Program-made: the position numbers and the translations under genes
The notes under the pieces: generated by a model
Databases searched by the model: none
What the model saw: the letters and a program-made list of their open reading frames with translations, nothing else
What the model was told of the DNA's origin: nothing
Shown: in pieces, positions 53,980-64,000 of the stretch
Layout: every line of letters begins with the position of its first letter
How positions within the stretch are numbered: the stretch's first letter is position 1
Origin: Rhipicephalus microplus
Taxonomy: Eukaryota > Arthropoda > Arachnida > Ixodida > Ixodidae
Direction of reading: 5' to 3'
Length of the DNA: 64,000 bases
Assembly (NCBI RefSeq): GCF_043290135.1
Contig: NC_134709.1
Coordinates: forward strand, 106,348,145-106,412,144

Positions 53980-56835
53980 AAACCGCGGTTCCTGGAGGTG
54001 AAGACGCGTCCCAACGAACTGTCAAAGAGCCTCCCTCGACGCAAATACCCGACGAAGGCTGTTCTGACTTTCCAGTTGTTTCCTAAAATCATCAGACTGT
54101 TTCTGCCGATATCACCGTACACGTCGATAATCATGACGTCATTGCCCTCGTCGACAGCGGCACAGATTATTCGGTTAGGAGCAACGCCCTGGCATCCCAA
54201 CTGAGGAAGGTAGCTACCCCTTGACAAAGACCCCCGTTGCGCACGGCAGAAGGCCACCTCATCACGCCGACCGGAATGTGCGCAGCCCGTGTTCGAATTC
54301 ATGCTTCGACATTCACAGGGTATTTCCTCGTATTACCTGTGTGCTCCCAACCACTCAATCTGGGGCTGGACTTTCTTCGTGAACGCGGTGCAATTATTGA
54401 CCTACGAGACTTTCAGGTGTCGTTCGAGGACCCGTTTCATCCTGAAGCTAAAAACACCCACTTATCGAAGGCTGCCCTACGAGTATCCTCCGAATCTTTA
54501 CTATGCCTCCCCGCAGCAGCCCCTTATCAACGTTGAATGTGACCAAGACGTCCCCGATGCTGTGATTGCAGAAGGAAATTTGTCTCTATTGTTTGCACAA
54601 CAAATCTGCGTTGCCCGAGGTATATTTCAGTTCAGGAGGAAGCAGGCTTGCCTATTAGTCACCAATTTCAGCGAGGAGTATCGCCATCTTACTAAACACA
54701 CTGCAATCACGTATCTTGAGGATATTGCCGACCTCCCTGATCCCTCAAGATTATCTGCTCTTTCGTCATGCGATGATTCCGCCATGACATTCGCAAGCAC
54801 TCTCGACTAAAACCAGGGTCTACCATTTGCACAACGGGAACGTCTTTTGAAGCTACTCGACTCATTTCGGGACTGCTTCGCTACGACTTCGAAAGTGAAG
54901 CAAACACCGCTTGCCAAGCGTCATATCATCACCAAGCCTACCGAGAGACTCATTCGACAGCACACCTGGAGAGTCTCGCAAACAGAACAAGACTTTATAC
55001 ACCAACAGGCACAGCAGATGCTAAAGGACGATGTCATCGAGCCATTGATCAGTCCCTGGGCGTCCCCTGTCGTGTTAGTAAAGAAAAAAAATATGGTACC
55101 CTGCGATTTCACGTCGACTACTGAAAGTCGAACAAGATCACGAAGAAAGACCTGTATCCTTTAGCACGAATAGATGACACGATGGACCGCATTCGCAAGA
55201 CTCGTTACTTCCATGGATCTATGCAGCGGCTATTGGCAAATTTCTGTTGATGAGCGCGACCCCGAAAAGACCACCTTCATTACTCCTGACGGACTCTATG
55301 AGTTCAAGGTCCTTCGATTCGGCTTATTCTTGGCGCCAGCCACTTTTCAAAGAATGATGGACACGGTTCTTTCTGGGCTAAAATGACAATCGTGTCTTGT
55401 CTACTTTGAGGATGTGGTCGTCTTTTCGGACACGTTCGAGCAGCACGTCCAGCGCATACAGGCAGTTTTTCAGGCGATTCGAATAGTTGGACCTTCTCTC
55501 AAATCTGAGAAATGCCACTTTGCTTTCGAGGAACTGAAGTTTCTTGGTCACGTCGTCAGCCATGCCGGTTTACACCCAGACCCTGAGAAAACGAAAGCTG
55601 TTGCTGCATTTGCTGTCCCAACGAACAAGCGCAATCTCCGCCAATTTCTTGGGCTGTGCGCATATTACAGACGCTTCGTCAAAGGCTTTTCTAAAAATCG
55701 CTGAACCGCTAAATGAACTTACAAAAGACGGCGTACCGTTTCTTTGGGGCCATGATCAGCATCACGCCTTTGACATGCTACGAAACCATCTCCAAGCCCC
55801 ACATGTACTCAGTCACTTTGACGACAACGCTGCCACAGAGCTACACATGGATGCCAGCAACGTAGGACTTAGAGCTGTATTGGTTCAATGGCAAAAAGGC
55901 GTATAGCGCGTGGTTGCCTATGCAAATGGAACACTATCATTCACAGAGCAAAACTACTCTGCAACAGAAAAAGAATGCTTAGCCGTTGTTTGGGCTATAA
56001 CAAAGTTTCGCCCTTGTTTGTACGTTCTACCATTCAGGGTAGTTAGCGACCACTATTTTTATGCTGGCTAGCCAACCTTAAAAATTCTTCTGGTCGCCTA
56101 GCACGGTGGAGCCTTCGGCTGCAAGAATTTGACGTTACGGTCATTCACAAGTCAGGATGCAAACACTGATGCTGACTGTCTTTCACGTGCGCAAATGGGA
56201 CGTACGAACGCGGACGTTGAAAAGGACGATTCATTCCTTTCCTCTGTGTCAGCAACCAATTTGGCTCAGCAACAACGTGACGAGATGGAGCTAAGCTCGC
56301 TGATTGACTACCTCGAAGGCCGAAAACGCAGCCTTCCTCAAAACTTCGCACGTTCGCTGGCCTCGTTCTGCATCAGGGATGGAGTCCTCTATAAGAAAAA
56401 TTTCGACCATACCAAGGCTTCTTACCTACTGGTTGCGCCGTCCTCGCTTCGGGACGATATTTTACATGCTTGTCACGACGAACCATAATCCGGACACCTT
56501 GGCTACACGCGCACATTGGAAAGAATTCGCCGCTCATACTACTGGCCACGCCTCGTGAAGACAGTCAAGCAGTACGTCCGCACATGGCGCGACCGCCAAC
56601 GCCGTAAGACTCCACCTGTCCGACTAGCAGGACTATTACAACCTATCGCCATGCCGAAAACACTAATCCATCAAATTGGCATTGACTTGCTCAGACCGCT
56701 CCCACGTCTCCGTCTGGAAACCGGTAGATTGTGGTTGCAACAGAATATTTAAAGCGTTACAGCGAAACAAAGGCCCTGCCCAGAGCTACCGCAGCCGAAA
56801 TCACCCAGTTTTTTGTCACCAGCATCGTACTTCGT
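53976..56835 (+). pseudogene. pol: Gypsy-3 Pol, degenerate and truncated
   Basis: The protease start is degraded (DSGTDYS-like near 54152). LGLDFLRERGAIIDLRDFQVSF follows at about 54360. [34 protein letters not shown], and YFED (55402-55413) in place of YxDD. RNase [31 protein letters not shown]. Integrase zinc region has HDEP and YVRTWRDRQRRK, with both zinc-binding Cys replaced. The core ends at ITQFFVTSIVLR, at the chimeric junction. More than eight stops or frameshifts. Confidence 0.87.
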
Positions 56836-56917
56836 CTTCGTGAACACGGTGCAATTATTGACCTACGAGACTTGCAGGTGTCGTTCGACGACCCGTTTCA
56901 TCCTGAACCTAAAAGCC
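56836..56917 (+). repeat. Displaced copy of the gypsy-3 protease-linker segment
   Basis: CTTCGTGAACACGGTGCAAT... to CATCCTGAACCTAAAA matches 54375-54457 with about 5 differences by eye. It follows directly on integrase at a CTTCGT/CTTCGT microhomology (56830-56835, 56836-56841). Confidence 0.88.
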
Positions 56918-57551
56918 TAAGAGCTTGTTCAAAGCGGGGTTCATGCTGCACTTGCCACAATGCAGGGCCGTCACAACAACTAAAGAATCTTTGTACACTA
57001 CATACTTCGGTATCTTGTGTTGTAGAATGTGTTGTATATTAGGCAAGATACCATAGGCTTTCACCGTGGAATGCTGGTATGTGTATCTATGGTTCTGGTG
57101 TCGGAGAAGCTTTGCCCGTAGACTGCACAGGATAAGGATACAGGTCTTCGAGAATCTGAGCCATCAAAGATGAATGCGGCTGAACAGTATTTGTGTTCAA
57201 GGGCCAAGAAATGTGCTCGGTTAACGCACTTGAACATTTTTTCCCTTTTTGATGTCTTAGGGGGATCAGTGATAAGTTACCAGACACAGCTTCTGGGGAG
57301 CAATGTGTTCAGCATGCTCATTTTCCTGTAAATTATTGAAACAAATTTGAAGTTTTTTAATGCGGGCATTATTATCAACGAAAACGATGGCATGACAGAA
57401 AGACGGTTTGCGTAAAACTGAGTAGTGGACAAATCATTCGTATAGCTTTGCATCAGTGCTGCTTTAGGGACATAATTCTAACTGCATAAGTGGCTTCCAG
57501 ATATGTGCGCTGATAGTCACGCTGCCACTGATCTGACTCTGCATGAAGGCT

Positions 57552-57761
57552 TTAGGCAGGGCTGGTACCGAACACACCGGGTATCAGCTGGATACTTAAG
57601 TGATATACAAGGTCCAATAGCTTGATTGCTGTCCTTGAAGCTGCTTGATATAATAAGGGTCCGTAGTCTATGCGCGACAAAACCAGGCTTCTAAACACAG
57701 ATAACACACAGTGCCTTTCTGTGCCCCATGATTTATGTGATAAAATCTTTAAAAAGTTCAT
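57552..57761 (-). pseudogene. LINE-D post-RT segment
   Basis: NFLKILSHKSWGTERHCVLSVFRSLVLSRIDYG and IKLLDLVYHLSIQLIPGVFGTSP match the conserved segment after RT in I/R1-group LINEs (LSHKSWG, SRIDYG, GVFGTSP motifs). Confidence 0.8.
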
Positions 57762-57899
57762 GGTCCTAAAATATTTTAAGTTCAGCTGTTTTATGTGCAG
57801 GATGAAGGTTAGTTAAGCATATAACAATACACCGAGGAATTTCTGTTCTTTCAGCGATGATTTAGTTTTTTTTATTCATTAGTATGCAGGGGCCAGGAT

Positions 57900-58510
57900 A
57901 TACACCAATTTGTCTCGATAAAAGTACAATAGTAGTCGTGTCAGCGTTCAATAATATAAACCGATTCTCATCAGCCTAATTCACGAGACGCTTGACAACT
58001 GACTGTATCTGGCGGTCGCATACAGTCAAGGTACACAATTTGAATCTGATGTAGATGTCATCCACATAAACGGAGTGCTATATTGCAGCTGGAATAACAG
58101 AGCGAAGAAAGTTCTATTTAACGATAAAAAGCGTGCAGCCTAAAACTCTTCCCTACGGCTCTCCAATTTCTTCTAGAAATGAGCGCGAAAGGACACCGCC
58201 TACTCTTCCACAAAATTTTCTTTCAGACATGCTATATTTCAAGATGGTAGTCAACTTGCCGCACATTCTAAAGTACAAGAAGCGTTGCAGGATTTCGTAC
58301 CACCCGGCAGTATCTTATGCCTTCTCAAGATCAAACAAAACAGAAAGACAGTATTGGATGTGTACAAAGGCGTCACGTATACATACTCGAGGAGACAAGA
58401 TTGTCAGTTGTCGATCTAGCTGTACGGAAGCCAGACTGGCACAGGTCCAACATACAGTTGTATTTCAAGTAATTGACCAAACTGTGGTTAATAATTTTAA
58501 ACACTTTGAT
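57900..58510 (-). pseudogene. LINE-D reverse transcriptase remnant
   Basis: Minus-strand pieces: RGKLTTILKYSMSERKF, GVLSRSFLEEIGEP, and SVYVDDIYIRF with the RT active-site box YVDD (plus 58057-58068). Multiple stops lie between motifs. Confidence 0.7.
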
Positions 58511-58821
58511 TAGGCAGCATGTGAGTGAGATTTTCATTTACAATTCCAATATCCAATTTTTAATTTTTTTATATATTCTTTCTTCTTGCTACTTCAAATC
58601 GGTGAAGACAGTAATGCATTATTTTACAACGTATGTTTGTACACGTGTTATGCTTTTTACTTGAACTTCTTGTCCTTTCATTCAAAATAAGAATGAAACT
58701 TCTATATTTGTTGCACTTGTGTTGAGCGAATAAATGGTTGGAAAGGCCTTAGTCAGGAACAGGAAATCTGCCTTTATACCCTTCAACCTAGGCAGTTTTT
58801 GTTTTTCTCCTAATAAACAGT

Positions 58822-58882
58822 GAATGAATGAATGAACGAACGAATGAATGAATTATTGAATGAACGAATGAATGAATGAATA
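58822..58882. repeat. (GAAT)n / (GAAC)n microsatellite
   Basis: Repeats of GAATGAAT with GAAC variants. Confidence 0.9.
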
Positions 58883-59801
58883 GGCCCATTAATACTTACT
58901 GAAAAGGAATCTTTTCCATGCTTATTATTTGGTAGGGCTACTTCCTTTTTCTAAGAAGTGGGTATTCTTCCAGTACTTAAAATCTTAATGCAATGTGCTA
59001 TAAGGCATTTCAGGGTTTTATCAGGGAGGGTTTTGATTATTTCATCGATAATTTTATTAGAACTATGAGCAGAACTTTCTTAGGAACCAAGGGCAAGCTA
59101 AAGTTCATGTAAGGTTAGAGTTTATTGTATTCTTGTACAGGCTTGTTCTGGCACAGAGGTGCACTTTCAGCTATGCTTTTGTGATGTAAGAACTTAGTGC
59201 TATAATTTCGTAAACTTGATATTTTCTCAAAATGTTCACCAAGAGCCTGTTCTATTGTATCACCACAGTCATGCATTAATGAAGGGAAGGAGATTTGCGC
59301 GTTCTCCTTTTAACTTTATTCACCCTAATATACACGTTGTTGGCATCTGGGTAGAACTTTATTGAGGATATGTAGTATGTCCACCTTTCATGTTTGGCTA
59401 ATTGGCGTATACGCCTGCCACTCGCTTTGCAGCTTCTGAAGTTCACCAAGTTATCTATTGTTGAGTAGCGAGAAAAAGGGCTCCTTGCTTTGCTTTGCTA
59501 TTTTTTAGCAAGTTCACACTAATAATTCCACCACGGCTTTGTGTTAATTCTATTATTGCTAGACTGCAGTATACACTTTTTAGCACAAGTTAGTACTTGT
59601 CAGAGATATAGTTGGGCTTCTCTTCTACGTCTAAATTGTTCGCCTCTTTGAGGTGTAGTCTACATAGCTCTCTAAATTTGTCGCATTTTGCACCATGCAA
59701 GTTCCATCTTTTAGGGAAAAAAATGGTCAGTCATCTCGTTATCTTGTTTCAAGAAAGTCGGAAATCAGTAATTTTTAATGGATTAATGAAAAATTCTTAA
59801 T

Positions 59802-60250
59802 CTAGGCAAGGTAGGAGGGACAGTGGTTCAAGGCTAAATCTATGCATGAATATGTATTGCCTGTAGTGCTGTTGTATGTTAGCTTTCCCTCATTGAACAC
59901 ACAGGTTGCAGATGAGATAAGAAAGTTTTCTATAGCGCGACCTTTCGCATCACGTGAGGTATCACTGCGTAACAAACTGTGAAAATGAAGATCTCTACTT
60001 AAAACGTACGGTTCAGGAAGCTGATAAACCAGCCTTTCAATCTTCATTTTATTGAACAATTCGTCAGGGGGTATGTAATGGAGCAGATAGTTATCAAATC
60101 ATTAACTAGAATAGCGTGAACAGCCACAATCTCAACAGAGCTTTGTAGGTCAATGTGCTGACATGCTACGCTCCAGGGGCTCCGGAACGGGGAGGGGCAG
60201 TGGAGGCCATTTCCCTCGTAGGTTAGAAACCTAGAGAGCATGCCCTTCAT
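59802..60250 (-). pseudogene. LINE-D endonuclease remnant
   Basis: Minus strand: HIDLQSSVEIVAVHAILVND, ITICSITYP, then YQLPEPYVLSRDLHFHS (GDFN region mutated), DAKGRAIENFLISSATCVFNEGKL and SCIDLALNH (SSIDL-type motif). This is an APE-type LINE endonuclease of the I group, without the first catalytic strand. Confidence 0.78.
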
Positions 60251-60271
60251 TGACAGCCGCCAAGACCCCTT

Positions 60272-60513
60272 GATGGGTTGATTTGTAGGTTTTAACGTCC
60301 AAAAACCACCATATGATTATGAGAAATGCCGTAGTGGAGGGCTCCGAAAATTTCCACCACCTGGGGCTCTTTAACGTGCGCCCAAATCTGATCACACGGG
60401 CCTAAAATATTTCCTCCTCCATCGAAAATGCAGCCGCCACAGCCGGAATTTGATCCCGCGACTTGCGGGTCAGCATCGGAGTACCTTAGTCACTAGACCA
60501 CCATGGCGGAGCT
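60272..60513 (-). mobile_element. Ruka-type tRNA-derived SINE, full length
   Basis: Flanked by a 13-bp perfect target duplication, GCCAAGACCCCTT (60259-60271 and 60514-60526). The minus strand starts with a tRNA-like head (A box TGGTCTAGTGACTAAGGT, B box GCGGGATCAAATTCC), then the Ruka body and a short ATCA tail. It includes the head that the copy at 25228 lacks. Confidence 0.93.
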
Positions 60514-60526
60514 GCCAAGACCCCTT

Positions 60527-61967
60527 CCCTTCTTATTCTCGCCTTAGCAAAAGGAGGGATACGTAATACCACCCATTCAAGTTTCTCGTTAACGCAGTCC
60601 TGCAGTGATATCTTGCTATTTATTTTTCATTTCACTTCGTGATATCTCCCTCATTCGCTTTTATTTTGCATCGTTCGAAGAGCCTTGCGTGAACCCGGTG
60701 ATGTTGCCGTCTGTTTATATAAGCGAGCATCGAGCAAATCTGCGTCGCATTTCCTTTACCGTATGTTTTGCCGCACTGCCACCCTCCAACCTGCATGCTT
60801 TCCGGATGCATGCGGCACGGGCGTACTGAGTTGCCCTACATGACCCTGTTGCTTATGTCCAGTGTGTCTCTCCTTATAGCACATCACTAGCCTCTGCTTT
60901 TGTTTGTTCTTGCAAAGAAAATCGCTATCAGAAAAAAAAACCCAAGATGAACGACTCGTCTTCATAAACAGTATTTACCATCACTACCGGGCTCATTATC
61001 GCGTTATGCGTGGCTGAGCAACTGCGGCGTTCAAAGAAGAAGAAACGGCGAGTGCCAACGGGTTGGAGGTGTAGAAGCCTGACCTCAACATCGGGTCTTT
61101 GGGCACCTGAAGCTGGGGCGATGGGGTGGCCAGATGATTTTCAGCACAGCATTCGAAAAACTGCGTGTTAGAGACTGCGCGTTTCGTCTGAGCCCTGAAA
61201 TGTCTTGTCGCTTATAATTCACGCGTCATCAAGTAGCTGAATCGGGAGCTTCAGCATCGGTTGGTCTGCTTGACGGGAGAGAAGATTTCCTACTGGTGTC
61301 TGCTGCGAGGGTGCGACAGCGGTCGTTGGGATGACACACGCTGACTCACAAGAACGAACGTTTCGTGAAAGTTAGAAGTGGTTAGCTTCCACTGAAAGGC
61401 TGAGTCGGGACTGATGAAAAGCAGTCGCAGTACTAGGAGGCGAAGAAAAAGGAGTGACCAAGAAAGTCGCTGGTAAAGAAGCGTTGGTTTGGCCTTGTAA
61501 GAGGTATAACGAGGAGACATCCGGTCGCAAAAAGCCCCGAGAAATGAGGGAAGATCATCAGGTGCCTGTAGCAAAACTTTGCTGTGGCTTAGATCGGCTA
61601 TGCCGGGATATACGTAGCGTTAGCTAAGAAGCTTTCACTAAGCATCACCATATAGTCAGTCCATTGGCGTTCCTTGAACTGATTGACGGCATCTGGTTGT
61701 TGCTGTTGCTGTGATGGCCGGGCACGTCGCTCAACTTCTGGCGAAGCCGCCCTGCTAGAAGTTCCTCCCTTTGCTCTTGTGTCTCTGCAGCCCATTTAGA
61801 TTTGTGTCGTTCGTTGTTCAAACGCTCAATCGCTAATTTACAAGCAGCTACTTAGGAATCGAATGAGTTAGGATTCTACGCTCATCTGTGCCGGTGAGCA
61901 GCATTTGCGCTTTCCATTGCTATCAAGCGTCTGCAGAGCAGTGTCAAGCAGCTAAAAGGATCGATAT
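60527..61967. other. Unassigned stretch
   Basis: Short ORFs (e.g. minus 61290-61574 and 61598-61795, the latter with a Gln run) lack recognisable domains. A conserved-looking purine patch is seen near 61035. Confidence 0.4.
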
Positions 61968-62330
61968 GCTTCAGCGTAACGCCGACGCGCGAGCACGCTG
62001 GGTGCAGTTACGCTACGCTCGCAAAACGCGAGCATTCTACAGTCTGACCCCAGGCGCGACCAACGCAACCAGCGTCCGTGAGCGTGGCCCGTAGGCAGTC
62101 AGCACGAAATGCCACATGCTGCTGTTCGTGCCGCCCACTTTACCCAGACAGCGCCACGTCTTCCTCTCTTTGGGACGAAGTCACAGAGGGACGCCGTGTG
62201 CGCTCAAACGCGCATGCGTTGAGACAACGTAGCGTGGCACTTGCCTGCATGTATATGGCAGGCTGATCAGCGCCTGGCATGGCATCGCCGGCGTGACGCC
62301 ACGAAACGAGCGCAGGAGTATATCGGGCCC
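61968..62330 (+). mobile_element. GC-rich dispersed repeat, copy B (MITE-like)
   Basis: Homologous along its length to 157-505. The right end is GAGTATATCGGGCCC (62316-62330). The left end has lost the GGGCCC terminus kept by copy A. Shared blocks include ACGCTGGG, GCAAAACGCGAGCATTC, CAGTCTGACCCCAGGCGCGACC, TCTTCCTCT, CAGAGGGACGCCG, CGCGCATGCGTTGAG and TATATGGCAGG. Confidence 0.65.
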
Positions 62331-62967
62331 ATAATACACAACCGTGCATGTTTGCGTATCATTCACTCATCAGACCAAAATTAGAATATTCATCTTCCAT
62401 ATAAAGCCCACATCAGGAATATTCAATCAGTGCATTATAAAGTGAGCAAAATTGTTCCGCCAGATTCATTCACTCATCCTACTCATACGATACCAGCATT
62501 CCATCTTTTTAAGCGAAATGTGGACTACCAGCGTTTTCATTGCATCACCGCACTGCCACTTATATGCTTTATCACAAACTATTTCTCTCCACTCTCAATC
62601 AACCACCTCATATAATGGCTGGAACACGGATATCTTATTGAACGAGTCATTTATTCTCAGTTGCCCACCCATCATCACGCACCATTACTTTTTCTGCATC
62701 CTTCTTTGTTCGAGGATACGTGGACTGAAACGGCCTACTCCAGCACATTGTCACCATCGCCTCATCATCTTCCTTTCAAGATTGTATTATTGATCATCTT
62801 CAAAACTAAAAATACGTTGACGGCGTTTGTTAACTCAAATACTACACCACCTTTTATGTAATGCCCCTGCTAGAAAGGGGGGCTTTATGGCCATAAACTT
62901 AGCTGAATTGAATGAATATATGATAAAAAGATGCGAGATACCGGTACTTGGAGTGTTCAGTAGACGT
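62331..62967. other. Unassigned stretch
   Basis: AT-rich; no recognisable feature. Confidence 0.4.
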
Positions 62968-63052
62968 ATGGGCGGATGGACAGACAGACAGAAGCGCGAA
63001 CGGACATAAAGACAGGCAAACGCTCCGACAGACGGACAGACGCACGGACAGC
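62968..63052. repeat. (GACA)n-rich microsatellite
   Basis: Interrupted GACAGACAGACAG / GGACAGAC units, the complement type of the (TCTG)n run at 46979. Confidence 0.8.
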
Positions 63053-64000
63053 CACACGAATAAACGTGTTTCGCAACTTATCATTCTTTACTCCATGGAT
63101 AGGGTGTGATTATTGTTATCGCACGCTGCCGTAAACCATCTCAGCAGTCCGTGCCGGCCAGTGGCACTCACGACAAGCCGGCAGCGTTAACTCTATCGCA
63201 TCTCTTTGAATAAATCTTGGTAAAGTCACAAGAACGTTACCTTTGTAGGGCAATAACCTTCCCATCACAAAATTAACAAATTTCACCGAATCCGAATAGA
63301 GCGAAAAAAAAACATTACAAAACCTCAGCCTCAACTTACATCGCAGCGGGAAGTCAAACCCACAAAGCACGACACCGGAAGCCAACCAGCGGAGACACAC
63401 AGCCGACAAGATCACGCAACAGTGGTGGTAGGATAAACAGTGTTCTTCATTGCGTAACCAATGGAGATAAACACTAGCAAATATTGACCAATGCAGCTTA
63501 TGGCGAACCACAGATTCTAGGTCGGAATTTTTTTTTAGTTGGACTATACCAATTGCAGTCACTGTCGATAAATATCTGCGTAACGTGGGCACCTTTCGCT
63601 AGAAAATTTTGGCGAAAAGAAGGCGGATGGCTGCCGCCTCACGACGAGAGGATAGAGGTGGCACGGCGGTGGATAGGACGCCTAAAAAATAGGGGAAAAC
63701 AAGTTTGTGATACGGGCGATAGCCGGCAGCAGCGACGAAAACTGCTACAAATTCCGGCATATGGCAACAGAACCATAGCCACGTTAGTGGGAGCCCCCCC
63801 CCCTCCCACACACACGCACCTGAAGGGAACTCTGTGCAACCTATGACAATAATGCTTATCATGCACCTACTTTTCTTAAAAAAAGTTAGTTGCGTACATT
63901 TGCGTCGTCGGCCAGCCTTCGATTGACGCGACGAGTCGATATTGGCTGACAATTCCGTATGCGGTCAAGCATCGATCTAGAGGCAGCATGGTGAGTTCTC
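63053..64000. other. Unassigned stretch to window end
   Basis: ORFs such as minus 63116-63592 have no recognisable domain. A poly-C/CA-rich run lies at 63792-63815. Confidence 0.4.

Larger units (their letters stand above)
52426..56920 (+). mobile_element. Gypsy-3: Ty3/gypsy element with chimeric 3' end
   Basis: A 5' LTR (52426-52560) is followed by a PBS-like CTGGTGGAGGTGCTGGG, gag and pol up to the start of the integrase core. At about 56836 pol jumps to an 82-bp segment homologous to 54375-54457 of the same family. The rest of integrase and the 3' LTR are missing. Gag and pol are related to gypsy-1 and gypsy-2 at the protein level. Confidence 0.88.
57100..60250 (-). mobile_element. I-like LINE (LINE-D), heavily degraded
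   Basis: On the minus strand: endonuclease pieces (60250-59802), RT pieces (about 58500-57900) and a post-RT segment (57761-57552). Many stops and frameshifts. The 3' end is uncertain. Confidence 0.7.

Noticed and set aside
61290..61795. Minus-strand ORFs with a Gln run
   Set aside because: No recognisable domain; the Gln run is explained by a CTG/CAG-type simple repeat.
63116..63592. 158-codon minus-strand ORF
   Set aside because: No domain or homologous copy in the window, and no supported start.

Overview
This window is repeat-dense eukaryotic DNA, most likely from a hard tick (Ixodidae). The basis is inference: two copies match the Ruka-type tRNA-derived SINE described from Rhipicephalus, there is an RTE LINE with a (TCA)n tail and a tRNA-Ala-like head, and Ty3/gypsy, CR1-like, I-like, Penelope-like and PIF/Harbinger sequences are mixed as in tick genomes. 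I find no bacterial features, no CRISPR array, no rRNA and no intact host protein gene. Nearly all recognisable coding sequence belongs to transposable elements, and most of it is broken.

Layout. 1-1.25 kb: degenerate ~146-bp satellite interrupted by a GC-rich dispersed repeat. 1.3-6.8 kb: gypsy-1, a young Ty3/gypsy element with identical 179-bp LTRs inserted into a GATA microsatellite. 7.6-7.8 kb: a perfect 130-bp palindrome inserted with a target duplication. 7.9-12.4 kb: a CR1-like LINE on the minus strand with a 2A-type peptide in ORF1 and 300-bp tandem monomers at its 5' end. 13-15 kb: tRNA-derived SINE copies and a tandem dimer. 15.1-18.4 kb: an RTE LINE (minus). 19.5-20 kb: a short inverted-repeat transposon. 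21.6-33.2 kb: gypsy-2, split by nested insertions (a palindrome in gag; a Penelope-like inverted pair in pol, itself split by a CR1-like LINE, itself split by a Ruka SINE). 33.2-37.1 kb: no recognised feature. 37.1-40.6 kb: an intron-containing PIF/Harbinger (HARBI1-like) transposase pseudogene, with a possible partner ORF at 43.2-43.6 kb. 41.5-42.2 kb: a second ~145-bp tandem array. 43.8-44.8 kb: RNase H tail of an I-like LINE. 47.8-51.2 kb: another APE-type LINE (plus). 52.4-56.9 kb: gypsy-3, with a chimeric 3' end. 57-60.3 kb: an I-like LINE (minus) next to a Ruka SINE. 60.5-64 kb: a second copy of the GC-rich repeat, otherwise unassigned.

Most notable: (1) two insertions that each consist of a short shared leader followed by a perfect 65-68-bp inverted repeat, with ~11-bp target duplications; (2) a canonical GGGAAAC -1 frameshift heptamer directly before the gag stop, conserved in gypsy-1 and gypsy-3; (3) the GDVEQNPGP 2A motif in LINE ORF1; (4) four readable levels of nested insertion in gypsy-2; (5) the HARBI1-like pseudogene with phase-compatible introns and a mutated splice donor.
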